The notes below the pieces were generated by a model. That model saw nothing but the letters and a program-made list of their open reading frames with translations, made no database searches and was not told where the DNA came from. Source: Micromonospora sp. WMMD1102 (GTDB lineage Bacteria > Actinomycetota > Actinomycetes > Mycobacteriales > Micromonosporaceae). Taken from it: a DNA stretch of 64,000 nucleotides. The position numbers were made by a program, and so were the translations under genes. Positions 42,203 through 50,454 of this stretch are shown piece by piece; position 1 is the stretch's first letter; each line of letters begins with the position of its first letter. The DNA lies in NCBI RefSeq assembly GCF_029626265.1, contig NZ_JARUBN010000001.1, positions 2,976,001 to 3,040,000 of the forward strand. The letters run 5' to 3'.

Positions 42203-43762
42203 GTGTCTCGTGGACCTTCCGGCGCAGTGGCGGAACACCGGCGGCCAGCGTTCGGCGCCGGCCGACGGTCCGGGCTCCGGCCAGCCGCGTCGATGACCTT
42301 CCCGTCGCCGCCACCAATGGGTCGAGCCGAGGTCGACCGGGTGCTCGACGCGCTCGGTGCGGCGCACAACCGCGCCTCGGCGGCAATGTACGCCCTGGAC
42401 AGTCGGCCCGAGTCTGCCCTGCTGCGGGCCACCCGGCTCACCGGCGAGACCGCCCGGTTCGCCGCCGTCACTCACGCCCGGACCGGGGCGCTCTGGTCCC
42501 AGTTCGCCGCCTTCGGAGCCCTGCTCGGCCAGGCCCGCGAGGTTCGTGCCCGCCGTGCCCGCCCCGGCGACACCGAACTCGCCGAACTCGCCCACCTGCT
42601 CGGTGCGCCGGTGGTCGCGCTCGACGCCGACGGAGTGGTCGCGCTCGACGCCGACGGATCGGTGCTGGACGATCCCGCCGTCGGCGGGTCGGCGCTGGAG
42701 CTTCCAGGCGTCGGCGGGTCGGTGCTGGATGGCCGGGCTGTCCGCGGGTCGATGCCGGGAGGTTCGGCCGGTGGCGGGTCGGTACCGGGCAGTCTGGCCG
42801 CCGTTCCGGCCGAGCGGATCGGGTTGACCGAGCTGGCCCGGCGGATCGAGGCGGAGGCGAACGCGCTCGCCGGCACGCTCGGCGAGCTGGAAGCCGCGCG
42901 GGCCCGACTGGCCGGACAGTTCGGACGGCTCACCGAGGCGCTGCGACGGCTGCGGACGGACGGGCTCGACGGGGTCGAGGGACTCGACGGGTCTGACGGG
43001 TTCGACGGGTCTGACCGGCTCGACCGGTCTGACGGGCTCGACCCACCCGGCGAACCCGATCGGCTCGGCCGGCTTGCTGGGGCGGTCGAGGAGGCGTACA
43101 CGGATGCGCTCGCCGATCCGCTCGGCGCGGCCGGGAACGGACCGGTCGCAACCGCCGTCCGGGACCGGCTGCGGCGTTTCGAGGCCGAGGTCGCCGCCCT
43201 GACCTCCGAGCTTGCCGAACTGGTCGCACTGCGCACCGGCTACCCCGGGCGGACGGCGCGACTGGCGGCCGACCTGGACGAGCTCGCTGCGGCGGCGGCC
43301 GAGACCTCCCGCGTGCACGGACTCGCGCAGGTCAAGATCGCCAACTCCGGGCTGCCCGAACTGCCGCCGAATCCGACTCCGGCGTTGCGGGCCCAGCTCG
43401 CCCAACTCGGCCAGCTGCACCGGGAGCACCGGTGGAGTCAGGTCGGCACCGAGCTGGCCGCGCTCGAACGTGGCGTCGTGTCCGCCCGGCAGCGGCTGGC
43501 GGAGTCGCACGAGGCGGCGGACGGGCTGTTGCGCCGCCGTGCCGAGCTTCGAGGTCGGCTCGACGCGTACCGGGCCAAGGCGGGTCGACTCGGCCTGATC
43601 GAGCACACCGAACTGTCCGCCCGACACCGCCTGGCCCGCGACCTGCTCTACACCAGCCCGTGCGACCTGCCGGCGGCGACCCGGGCGGTGGTCGCGTACC
43701 AGCGTCATCTCAACGACCTCACCGGGCGGCCCGCGCCCGGTGCGAAGGGAGCCCCAGCATGA
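42203..43762 (+). CDS. Helical protein of unknown function between glnH and pknG
   Basis: About 519 aa, mostly charged helix with heptad character (LAGTLGELEAARARLAGQFG, FEAEVAALTSELAELVALRT, LAADLDELAAAAAETSRVHG). Two low-complexity inserts interrupt it: residues about 145-195 (GSVLDDPAVGG-type) and 253-282 (DGLDGVEGLDGSDGFDGS). There is no signal peptide or membrane helix. I do not recognise a family. GTG 42203 directly follows the glnH stop; ATG 42293 may be the true start, as the first 30 residues look non-conserved. It overlaps pknG by 4 bp, so it is probably a component or scaffold of the PknG system. Confidence 0.75.
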   Translation: MSRGPSGAVAEHRRPAFGAGRRSGLRPAASMTFPSPPPMGRAEVDRVLDALGAAHNRASAAMYALDSRPESALLRATRLTGETARFAAVTHARTGALWSQFAAFGALLGQAREVRARRARPGDTELAELAHLLGAPVVALDADGVVALDADGSVLDDPAVGGSALELPGVGGSVLDGRAVRGSMPGGSAGGGSVPGSLAAVPAERIGLTELARRIEAEANALAGTLGELEAARARLAGQFGRLTEALRRLRTDGLDGVEGLDGSDGFDGSDRLDRSDGLDPPGEPDRLGRLAGAVEEAYTDALADPLGAAGNGPVATAVRDRLRRFEAEVAALTSELAELVALRTGYPGRTARLAADLDELAAAAAETSRVHGLAQVKIANSGLPELPPNPTPALRAQLAQLGQLHREHRWSQVGTELAALERGVVSARQRLAESHEAADGLLRRRAELRGRLDAYRAKAGRLGLIEHTELSARHRLARDLLYTSPCDLPAATRAVVAYQRHLNDLTGRPAPGAKGAPA

Positions 43763-46326
43763 GCACCCGCTGCCTGCGGCCCGGTTGCCCAGGCTCCTAC
43801 CTGCCCGACGGCTACTGCGACGAGTGTGGTCGGCGGGCCCCGGCCGGCTCGACGGCGGTGCCCGGGAACACCGGCTCGACGGCTACCGACCCGGGCACGT
43901 CGGCGGGTACGGGCACGGGTTCGGTCGGGCCTACCGGTGGGACCGGCCGGGCCGGGGCGCCCACCGGTACGGGGCGGGCCTCGGTGCCGACCGGAACCGG
44001 CCGGGCCTCGGTGCCCGCCCAGGGCGGTACGCCGGGCAGCCAGCCGCCGGTTCCGTCCGCACCGGGGGCGGGACCGGCGTCGTCCGGTACCGGACAGGGC
44101 CCGGGGCCGACCTCGACCGGACAGGCTCCGGCGTCGACCGGTACCGGACGCGGTGGCGCGTCGACCGGGGTCGGCACCATGCCCAGCCGGGGGACGACGA
44201 GTTCCTCCCGGGGTTCCAGCCGGTCCCGGAGTGCCTCCCGGGGCGGTCTCGGCGCCGGGCTGGTCGACATCGCCCGGGTGCCGCTGCGCGATCCGGGGAC
44301 GGCGGTGATGGCCGAGCCGAGGGTCGCCGAGTCCCGACGGTACTGCGTGCGCTGTGAAAAGCCGGTGGGGCGGAGCCGGGACGACCGGCCGGGCCTGGCC
44401 GAGGGCTTCTGCCCGCACTGCGGTACCCCGTTCTCCTTCCTGCCCCGGCTCCAACCCGGCGACCTGATCAACCGGCGGTACGAGATCCTCGGCGCCCTCG
44501 CCTACGGCGGACTCGGCTGGATCTACCTGGCCCGGGACCGCAACGTCAGTGACACGGTCAGCGACCGCTGGGTGGTACTCAAAGGATTGATCAACACCTC
44601 CGACGAGGACGCGATGGCCTCGGCCGTCGCCGAGCGCCGGTTCCTGGTCGAGCTGGACCACCCCAACATCGTCAAGATCCACGACTTCGTCGAGCATCCC
44701 GACCCGCGCACCGGCACCCCCGTCGGCTACATCGTGATGGAGTACGTCGGCGGCCAGTCGCTGCGGGACATGCTGATGGCCCGGCGCCGGGAGACGGGCC
44801 AGCGTGCCCTGCCGCTGCCCGAGGTGATCGCCTACGGGGTCGAGATCCTGCCCGCACTCGACTACCTGCACGACCGCAACCTGCTCTTCTGCGACTTCAA
44901 GCCGGACAACGTCATCCACGCCGAGGAGCAGCTCAAACTCATCGACCTGGGCGCGGTACGGCACGTCGACGACAGCGCGAGCGCGATCTTCGGCACACCC
45001 GGCTACCAGGCGCCGGAGATCGGCACGCTCGGCCCCTCGGTCGCCTCCGACATCTACACCGTTGGCCGGGCGCTGGCCGTGCTCAGCATCGACTTCCGCG
45101 GCTTCTCCAGCACGTACGCCAACCGGTTGCCGGAGCCGGCCGAGGTGCCGCTGTTCGCCGCCGAGATGTCGTACCACCGGCTGCTGCGCCGGGCCACCCA
45201 CCCCGATCCGGACCGCCGCTTCGCCAGTGCCGCGGAGATGAGCGAGCAACTGCTCGGCGTACTGCGCGAGGTGCTCTCCGCCGCCGACGGGGTACCCCGA
45301 CCGGCGGTGTCCCGGCAGTTCACCCCGGAACGGCGTGCTTTCGGCACCGAGGCCGGCGAGGTCGGCCGGGCGGTGGCGGGCCGGGCCTGGGGCGCGGGCG
45401 GCGGGATACCGCCCGGGGCGACCGCACCGGCGCCGCAGGTGGTCGCCGCCGCGCTGCCGCTGCCGCAGGTCGACGTGCTCGATCCGGGCGCCGGCTTCCT
45501 CGCCTCGCTCGGCGCGACCGACCCGGCCGAACTGGTCCGGCAGCTCACCGCCGCACCGGTACGCAGTGTCGAGGTGGCGCTGCGGCTGGCCCGGGCCCGG
45601 ATCGAGGCCGGTGACCTGGCCGGAGCCGCCGCCGACCTGGACCGGCTGGCCGCGGCCGACCCGTTCGACTGGCGGGTGGACTGGTACCGGGGCCTGGCTG
45701 CGCTGACCGCGAACCGTCCCGGTGACGCCCGGGTCGCCTTCGACGCCGTCTACGACGCCCTGCCGGGCGAGCCGGCCGCCCGGCTGGCGCTGGCGGTCAG
45801 CGCGGAGTGCACCGGCGACCGGGAGCTGGCGACCCGGCTCTACGACCGGGTGTGGCGGGTCGACCACAGCTATCTGAGTGCCGCGTTCGGGCTGGCCCGG
45901 ATCCGGTTCCTGATCGGCGACCGGGTGGGTGCGCTGGCCGTACTCGACCAGGTGCCGGACAGTTCGAGTCAGCACGTGGCGGCGCAGGTCGCCGCCGTCC
46001 GGGCCAGCCTGCCGGGACTGGCGGCCGGCACGACCGGGCCGGACGACCTGCTGCGGGCGTCCGCCCGGCTGGAGCGGCTCGGCCTCGACGTCGAGCGGCA
46101 GACCCGGCTCACCATCGAGGTGCTGGAGGTCGCCCTGGCCTGGGTACGGAGCCGGTCGGCAGCGACCTCCGCAGCACGGTTGCTGGGGCACGAACTCTCC
46201 GAGCGCGGGTTGCGGTTCGGGCTGGAGCGGGCGTACCGGACGCTGGCCCAGCTCTCCCGTGACCCGGAGTTGCGGATCGCGCTCGTCGACCACGCCAACG
46301 CGGTCCGGCCGAGGACGTTGGTGTGA
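43759..46326 (+). CDS. pknG: Serine/threonine protein kinase PknG
   Basis: An 855 aa soluble kinase. An extra N-terminal zinc ribbon has Cys5, 10, 20 and 23 (CLRPGCPG, CDEC). A Thr/Gly/Ser-rich disordered linker (27-170) leads to the PknG rubredoxin-like domain (Cys196, 199, 218, 221). The kinase domain starts near residue 238 (RYEILGALAYGGLGWIYLAR) with VVLKGLI, LLFCDFKPDNVIH in place of HRD, LIDLGAV and APEIG. A TPR domain follows. This is the diagnostic PknG layout; M. tuberculosis PknG has 750 aa. PknG phosphorylates FHA proteins of the GarA/OdhI type to steer glutamate metabolism. Confidence 0.96.
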   Translation: MSTRCLRPGCPGSYLPDGYCDECGRRAPAGSTAVPGNTGSTATDPGTSAGTGTGSVGPTGGTGRAGAPTGTGRASVPTGTGRASVPAQGGTPGSQPPVPSAPGAGPASSGTGQGPGPTSTGQAPASTGTGRGGASTGVGTMPSRGTTSSSRGSSRSRSASRGGLGAGLVDIARVPLRDPGTAVMAEPRVAESRRYCVRCEKPVGRSRDDRPGLAEGFCPHCGTPFSFLPRLQPGDLINRRYEILGALAYGGLGWIYLARDRNVSDTVSDRWVVLKGLINTSDEDAMASAVAERRFLVELDHPNIVKIHDFVEHPDPRTGTPVGYIVMEYVGGQSLRDMLMARRRETGQRALPLPEVIAYGVEILPALDYLHDRNLLFCDFKPDNVIHAEEQLKLIDLGAVRHVDDSASAIFGTPGYQAPEIGTLGPSVASDIYTVGRALAVLSIDFRGFSSTYANRLPEPAEVPLFAAEMSYHRLLRRATHPDPDRRFASAAEMSEQLLGVLREVLSAADGVPRPAVSRQFTPERRAFGTEAGEVGRAVAGRAWGAGGGIPPGATAPAPQVVAAALPLPQVDVLDPGAGFLASLGATDPAELVRQLTAAPVRSVEVALRLARARIEAGDLAGAAADLDRLAAADPFDWRVDWYRGLAALTANRPGDARVAFDAVYDALPGEPAARLALAVSAECTGDRELATRLYDRVWRVDHSYLSAAFGLARIRFLIGDRVGALAVLDQVPDSSSQHVAAQVAAVRASLPGLAAGTTGPDDLLRASARLERLGLDVERQTRLTIEVLEVALAWVRSRSAATSAARLLGHELSERGLRFGLERAYRTLAQLSRDPELRIALVDHANAVRPRTLV

Positions 46327-48044
46327 CCGCCGTCGGAGCCGGCGCCGCCGGCAGCCTGCCGAAGCCGTGTCCGGAACACGGCGCACCCGACGACCCGGCA
46401 CACCGGTACTGCGAGTTCTGCGGTCGGGAGTTGGAACGCCTGCCGATGGCGGATCCGGCCGGGCCGTCCGGGGCGTCCGGTACGCGAACTCCGGTGGACC
46501 CGTCGAGGGCGGCTACCGCCGCCGGCTCCGCCCGGGTCGAGACGCCTGCCGCCGTGGACCTGCCGGAGTCGACCGAGCTGCTGCGGCTGGCCGACCTGTC
46601 GGGGCCGACCGCGCTGTCCCGGTTGGAGGCACTCGCCGGCTCCGCCGATTCGTCCGGCCCGCCTCCGGCCGCATCGCCCGGTTGGCCGCAGCCCTCCGCA
46701 CCGCCCGGCTCGGCCAACTGGATGCCGCCGCCGGCACCACCCGCCTCGACCGGTCGGGCCGGCCCGCCAGCCGTGCCGGCCTCCTCCGGCTGGACCGGGC
46801 CGCCGGCAACCTCCGGCCCACCGGGATGGCACGGCTCGCCCGTACCGTCCGGCCCGCCGGGCTGGAGCGGCCCGTCGGTACCGTCGGCTCCGCCCGTACC
46901 GTCCGGCCCGCCGGGCTGGAGCGGTCCGCCGGTACCGTCGGCTCCGCCCGTACCGTCCGGCCCGCCGGGCTGGAGCGGTCCGCCGGTACCGTCGGCTCCG
47001 CCCGTACCGTCCGGCCCGCCGGGCTGGAGCGGTCCGCCGGTACCGTCGGCTCCGCCTGCGCCGGCGGGGCCGGCCGGGGGGTGGCATGCGGCCGTGTCGA
47101 CCAGCGGTGCGGTCGTCGGCGCCGGACCGGTGAATCCGTCCGGTCCGGTCGCCCCGCCCGGTCCCTGGCTCTCGTCGCGTGCGGTGGGCCAGCCCTGTCC
47201 GGGGTGCGGCGCCTCGCCGTCCGGCAGCTCCGGCCATTGTGACCACTGTGGACAACGGTCGTCGGTGGGTCGGGACCGCGCCGATCTGGACCTGGGGGCC
47301 GTCGCCGCCGTCACCGACCGGGCTCGGCGGCGCCGCAACGAGGACGCGGTCACGGTCGGCCGGTTCGGCCGGGGCATCGCGGCGGTGGTCTGTGACGGGG
47401 TGTCGACATCGCTCCGCGCCGACCTCGCGGCGCACGCGGCGGCGGAGGCGGGACTGGCCGCACTGCTCTCCGCACTCGGCAACGGCGCCACCGGCCCGGA
47501 CGCCGTGCTCTCCTCCGGCCGGGCGGCGGCCACCGCCGCCCGGGCGACCGCGCTGCACGACGACGGGCAGGTTCCACCCAGCTGCACCTTCGTGGCCGCG
47601 GTCGTCAGCGCCGACTCGGTCACGGTCGGCTGGATCGGTGACAGCCGCGCCTACTGGCTCGGTCCGGACGGTGCGGTGCACGAGGCGGTTTGCCTCACCG
47701 TGGACGACTCGGTGGTCGGCCAGATCCGGGCGGGCCGGCCGGTGCCACCCGGTGCCGAGCAGGATCCGACGTCCAAGGCGCTGATCCGGTGGCTCGGCGC
47801 CGACTCCGGCGACGCCGATCCGCAGGTGGTGACGTTCCAGCCGGGCCGGTCGGGGCGGCTGGTGATCTGTTCGGACGGGCTCTCGCACTACCTGCCCAAC
47901 GCCGGGGCGCTGGCGGCGCGGGTGCCGGGACCGGGCGGTGCCACGCCGATCGCGATCGCCAAGGATCTGACCAGGTTCGCTGTGGAGGCCGGCGGGCACG
48001 ACAACATCGCCGTCGCGGTGCTGCCGTTCCCACCGGCCGGATGA
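46323..48044 (+). CDS. PP2C/PPM-type protein phosphatase with zinc ribbons
   Basis: A 573 aa protein. An N-terminal zinc ribbon (PCPEHG...YCEFCG) is followed by a long Pro/Ser/Gly linker with 18-residue repeats, then a second ribbon (CPGCG...CDHCG, about 298-316). The phosphatase domain starts near residue 330: TDRARRRRNEDAVTVGRFG, AAVVCDGVSTS with the metal aspartate, WIGDSRAYWLG, ICSDGLSHYL and GGHDNIAVAVL. All PPM metal motifs are present. GTG 46323 overlaps the pknG stop, so kinase and opposing phosphatase are co-translated. Confidence 0.93.
   Translation: MTAVGAGAAGSLPKPCPEHGAPDDPAHRYCEFCGRELERLPMADPAGPSGASGTRTPVDPSRAATAAGSARVETPAAVDLPESTELLRLADLSGPTALSRLEALAGSADSSGPPPAASPGWPQPSAPPGSANWMPPPAPPASTGRAGPPAVPASSGWTGPPATSGPPGWHGSPVPSGPPGWSGPSVPSAPPVPSGPPGWSGPPVPSAPPVPSGPPGWSGPPVPSAPPVPSGPPGWSGPPVPSAPPAPAGPAGGWHAAVSTSGAVVGAGPVNPSGPVAPPGPWLSSRAVGQPCPGCGASPSGSSGHCDHCGQRSSVGRDRADLDLGAVAAVTDRARRRRNEDAVTVGRFGRGIAAVVCDGVSTSLRADLAAHAAAEAGLAALLSALGNGATGPDAVLSSGRAAATAARATALHDDGQVPPSCTFVAAVVSADSVTVGWIGDSRAYWLGPDGAVHEAVCLTVDDSVVGQIRAGRPVPPGAEQDPTSKALIRWLGADSGDADPQVVTFQPGRSGRLVICSDGLSHYLPNAGALAARVPGPGGATPIAIAKDLTRFAVEAGGHDNIAVAVLPFPPAG
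46848..47063 (+). repeat. Four 54 bp tandem repeats in the phosphatase linker
   Basis: Four in-frame copies of a 54 bp unit start at 46848, 46902, 46956 and 47010. They encode SGPPGWSGPPVPSAPPVP with small changes in the first and last copies. The middle copies are identical or nearly so at DNA level, which suggests recent slippage. The unit gives a flexible Pro/Trp-containing linker. Confidence 0.9.
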
Positions 48045-49354
48045 TCGCCGGGAGCGGGCGGATGGCCGGGATGGCACGGTTCGTCGCCGAGGTGGACCAC
48101 AACGAGTACCTGCCGGCCGGCGGTCAGGTGGTGGACGCGATCCTGACGGTGACGGCGTCCGGGCCCGACCTGCGCGATCCGGCCGCCGCCCCGACGGCGG
48201 CACAGGTGATCATGATCGACACCTCGGGTTCGATGGCGATGCCACCGACGAAGCTCGCCGAGGCGAAACGGGCCACCGCGGTCGCCATCGACACGCTGCG
48301 CGAGGGTGTGGCCTTCGCGGTGGTCTCCGGCACCGCGGTCGCCCGGATGGTGTACCCGGCACATCCGGCGATGGTGCCGGCGAACGCGCAGACCCGGGCG
48401 GCGGCGAAGGCGGCGGTCGCCGGGCTCTGGGCCGACGGCGGCACCGCCATCGGCCGCTGGCTGGACTTGGCGAACTGGCTCTTCGCCAGTTGTCCCACCG
48501 AGGTCCGACACGCAATCCTGCTCACCGACGGACGCAACGAGCACGAGCGACCCGAGGATCTGCGCCGGGTGCTCGCCGCCTGCGAGGGGCGGTTCGTCTG
48601 CGACAGCCGGGGCATCGGCAACGGATGGGTGGCCGGCGAACTGCGTACCATCGCCTCGGCCCTGCTCGGCACGGCCGACGGTCTGGAACACCCGGCGCAG
48701 TTGCCGGCCGCCTTCCAGGCGATGACGGCGGCCGCGATGGGCAAGCGGGTCGCCGACGTCGCGCTGCGGATCTGGACTCCGGCCGGTGCGACGGTACGGA
48801 TGGTCAAGCAGGTCTTTCCGCACGTGGCGGAACTCACCGGCCGCCGCTCGACGGTCAGTGCCCGGATCGGGGACTATCCGACCGGCGCCTGGGGTGCCGA
48901 GACGCGCGAATTCCACATCGGTGTGGTCCTGCGCCCCGACGCGGTCGGTGAGGAGGTGCTGGCTGCCCGGGTCAGCCTGGTCAGCGCCGGTCAGGTCCTG
49001 ACCGAGCGGCTGATCCCGGCCAGGTGGACCGACGACACCGCGCTCTCCACCCGGATCAGTCCGCAGGTGGCGCACTACACCGGGCAGGCCGAACTCGCCG
49101 CCGCGATCCAGGAAGGGCTGCGGGCCCGGGAGGCCGGCGACGAGGAGACCGCGACCGCCCGGCTCGGCCGGGCCGTGCAGTTGGCGGCCGAGTCGGGACA
49201 CGACGAGACCGCGATGCTGCTCGGCCGGGTCGTCGACGTCATCGACGCCCCGACCGGAACGGTACGGCTGAAGCGGCAGGTGTCGGCGCTGGACGCCGAG
49301 CTGACCGACGTGCGGTCGGTGAAGACGGTACGGGTGAAGAAGGAGCAGGAGTGA
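48041..49354 (+). CDS. VWA domain protein of the PknG locus
   Basis: A 437 aa cytoplasmic protein. The von Willebrand A domain has a complete MIDAS: VIMIDTSGSMAMPP near residue 64, ADGGTAIGRWLD and AILLTDGRNEHE. After it come a beta-rich part (IGDYPTGAWGAETREFHIGV) and a helical C-terminus (AAIQEGLRAREAGDEETATA...). ATG 48041 overlaps the phosphatase stop by 4 bp; ATG 48071, after GGGAG, is an alternative. VWA, PP2C and kinase genes together recall the TerY-P triads described in bacterial stress systems. Confidence 0.9.
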   Translation: MIAGSGRMAGMARFVAEVDHNEYLPAGGQVVDAILTVTASGPDLRDPAAAPTAAQVIMIDTSGSMAMPPTKLAEAKRATAVAIDTLREGVAFAVVSGTAVARMVYPAHPAMVPANAQTRAAAKAAVAGLWADGGTAIGRWLDLANWLFASCPTEVRHAILLTDGRNEHERPEDLRRVLAACEGRFVCDSRGIGNGWVAGELRTIASALLGTADGLEHPAQLPAAFQAMTAAAMGKRVADVALRIWTPAGATVRMVKQVFPHVAELTGRRSTVSARIGDYPTGAWGAETREFHIGVVLRPDAVGEEVLAARVSLVSAGQVLTERLIPARWTDDTALSTRISPQVAHYTGQAELAAAIQEGLRAREAGDEETATARLGRAVQLAAESGHDETAMLLGRVVDVIDAPTGTVRLKRQVSALDAELTDVRSVKTVRVKKEQE

Positions 49355-49358
49355 GCCG

Positions 49359-50153
49359 GTGACCTGCTCCCGGGGGCACGAGTCGTCCACAACGGACTAC
49401 TGCGACGTCTGCGGCGTACCGATGCAGGGTGACCGTGCCGGGTCCGGGTCGAAGGAAGCCGGGGGAGCGCACCCGGGCCCGGAGGCCGGGGTGGCAGTTC
49501 CGTGTCCGGTCTGCGGTACCGCGCGGGTGGGCCGGTTCTGCGAGGAGGACGGCTACGACTTCCTGCTGACCCCGCCGACCCCCGCCGCCCCGACCCCTGG
49601 CGCCCCGACCCCCGCCGCCCCGACCCCTGGCGCCCCGGCCCCCGCTGCCCCGACCCCTGGCGCCCCGGCCCCCGCTGCCCCGACCCCTGCCGCCCCGGCC
49701 CCCGCTGCCCCGACCCCTGCCGCCCCGACGGCCGCCGCTGCGGAGCGGAGCTGGCAACTGGTGGTGGACGCGGACGCCGGCTACTTCGACCTGGTCAGGT
49801 CGTTCGGCGGGGCGGAGGCGGGGAGCCTGGCCTTCCCACGCTTCGTGGTGGCACGGCGGTTCACCCTGGAACCCCGGCAGATGCTGGTCGGCCGCCGCAG
49901 CCGCTCCCGGGGCGTACGTCCCGACATCGACCTGACCGGGCCGCCCGAGGACCCGGGCGTCTCCCACCTGCATGCGCTGCTGGTCCCGCAGCCCGACGGC
50001 TGGGCGGTGGTGGACCTGGGATCCGCCAACGGCACCTACCTGAACGACCCCTCGACGCCACCGATCGTCGCCGCCACGCCGGTCCCGCTCGGCGACGGTG
50101 ACCGGGTCTACCTCGGTGCCTGGACCCGGTTGACGATCCGAGCCGACGGCTGA
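49359..50153 (+). CDS. FHA domain protein with zinc ribbons
   Basis: A 264 aa protein, the last gene of the operon. It has two cysteine clusters (CSRGH...YCDVCG and CPVCG...FCEEDGYDF), a linker of Pro-Ala/Thr repeats (73-122) and a C-terminal FHA domain: MLVGRRSRSRGVRPDIDL, VSHLHALLV, WAVVDLGSANGTYLND and GDRVYLG. The R, S-x-x-H and NGT phosphothreonine-binding residues are present. By analogy with GarA/OdhI it is a candidate substrate or reader of PknG phosphorylation, though it lacks the N-terminal ETTS-type tail I would expect in GarA. Confidence 0.92.
   Translation: MTCSRGHESSTTDYCDVCGVPMQGDRAGSGSKEAGGAHPGPEAGVAVPCPVCGTARVGRFCEEDGYDFLLTPPTPAAPTPGAPTPAAPTPGAPAPAAPTPGAPAPAAPTPAAPAPAAPTPAAPTAAAAERSWQLVVDADAGYFDLVRSFGGAEAGSLAFPRFVVARRFTLEPRQMLVGRRSRSRGVRPDIDLTGPPEDPGVSHLHALLVPQPDGWAVVDLGSANGTYLNDPSTPPIVAATPVPLGDGDRVYLGAWTRLTIRADG
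49575..49724 (+). repeat. Five 30 bp tandem repeats in the FHA protein
   Basis: Five in-frame 30 bp units encode the decapeptide P-(T/A)-P-A-A-P-T-P-(G/A)-A, forming a stiff Pro-rich spacer between the zinc ribbons and the FHA domain. Copies differ at one to three bases each. Linker length is likely to vary between strains. Confidence 0.88.
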
Positions 50154-50232
50154 GCGACGGGCGTCGCCCCGATCGACGATCCGAGCCGACGACCGAGTGG
50201 CGGTATCGGGCCACCGATCGACGGATGCGCCT

Positions 50233-50251
50233 GGCCTATCTAGGATAGGCC
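50233..50251. other. Perfect palindrome GGCCTATC-TAG-GATAGGCC
   Basis: An 8 bp perfect inverted repeat with a 3 base spacer lies 80 bp after the FHA gene and 200 bp before the next start, in a 300 bp gap with no gene. Its short length and A/T content favour a protein-binding site or weak terminator. A 17 bp direct repeat (50132-50148 and 50175-50191) flanks the operon end: the last codons of the FHA gene are copied downstream. Confidence 0.45.
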
Positions 50252-50454
50252 GGCACCGTCCCCCGTCATCGGCAAACTCTTTCCGTCGAAGCCAGCCGTC
50301 CTCGGCCCGCCCGCCCGGCCGTTCCGGCAACCCCGGAACGCGCCACACCGTCCGAATCGGACAGTTTCGTTCGGCGACCGTGACCACCGGTCCGCCGACG
50401 GCGTGCGTGGCGCCGGGCGCCAGCCCGCGAGGACCGGCCGAAAGGAGCAAGCGC

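Noticed and set aside
46848..47063. 54 bp repeats considered as a non-coding satellite
   Set aside because: Unit length is a multiple of three and the phosphatase frame stays open across all copies, so they are coding repeats.
41249..49390. Long antisense open frames opposite glnH, pknG, the phosphatase and the VWA gene
   Set aside because: They are shadow frames typical of high-GC DNA, with Arg/Pro/Gly-rich translations and no recognisable domains.
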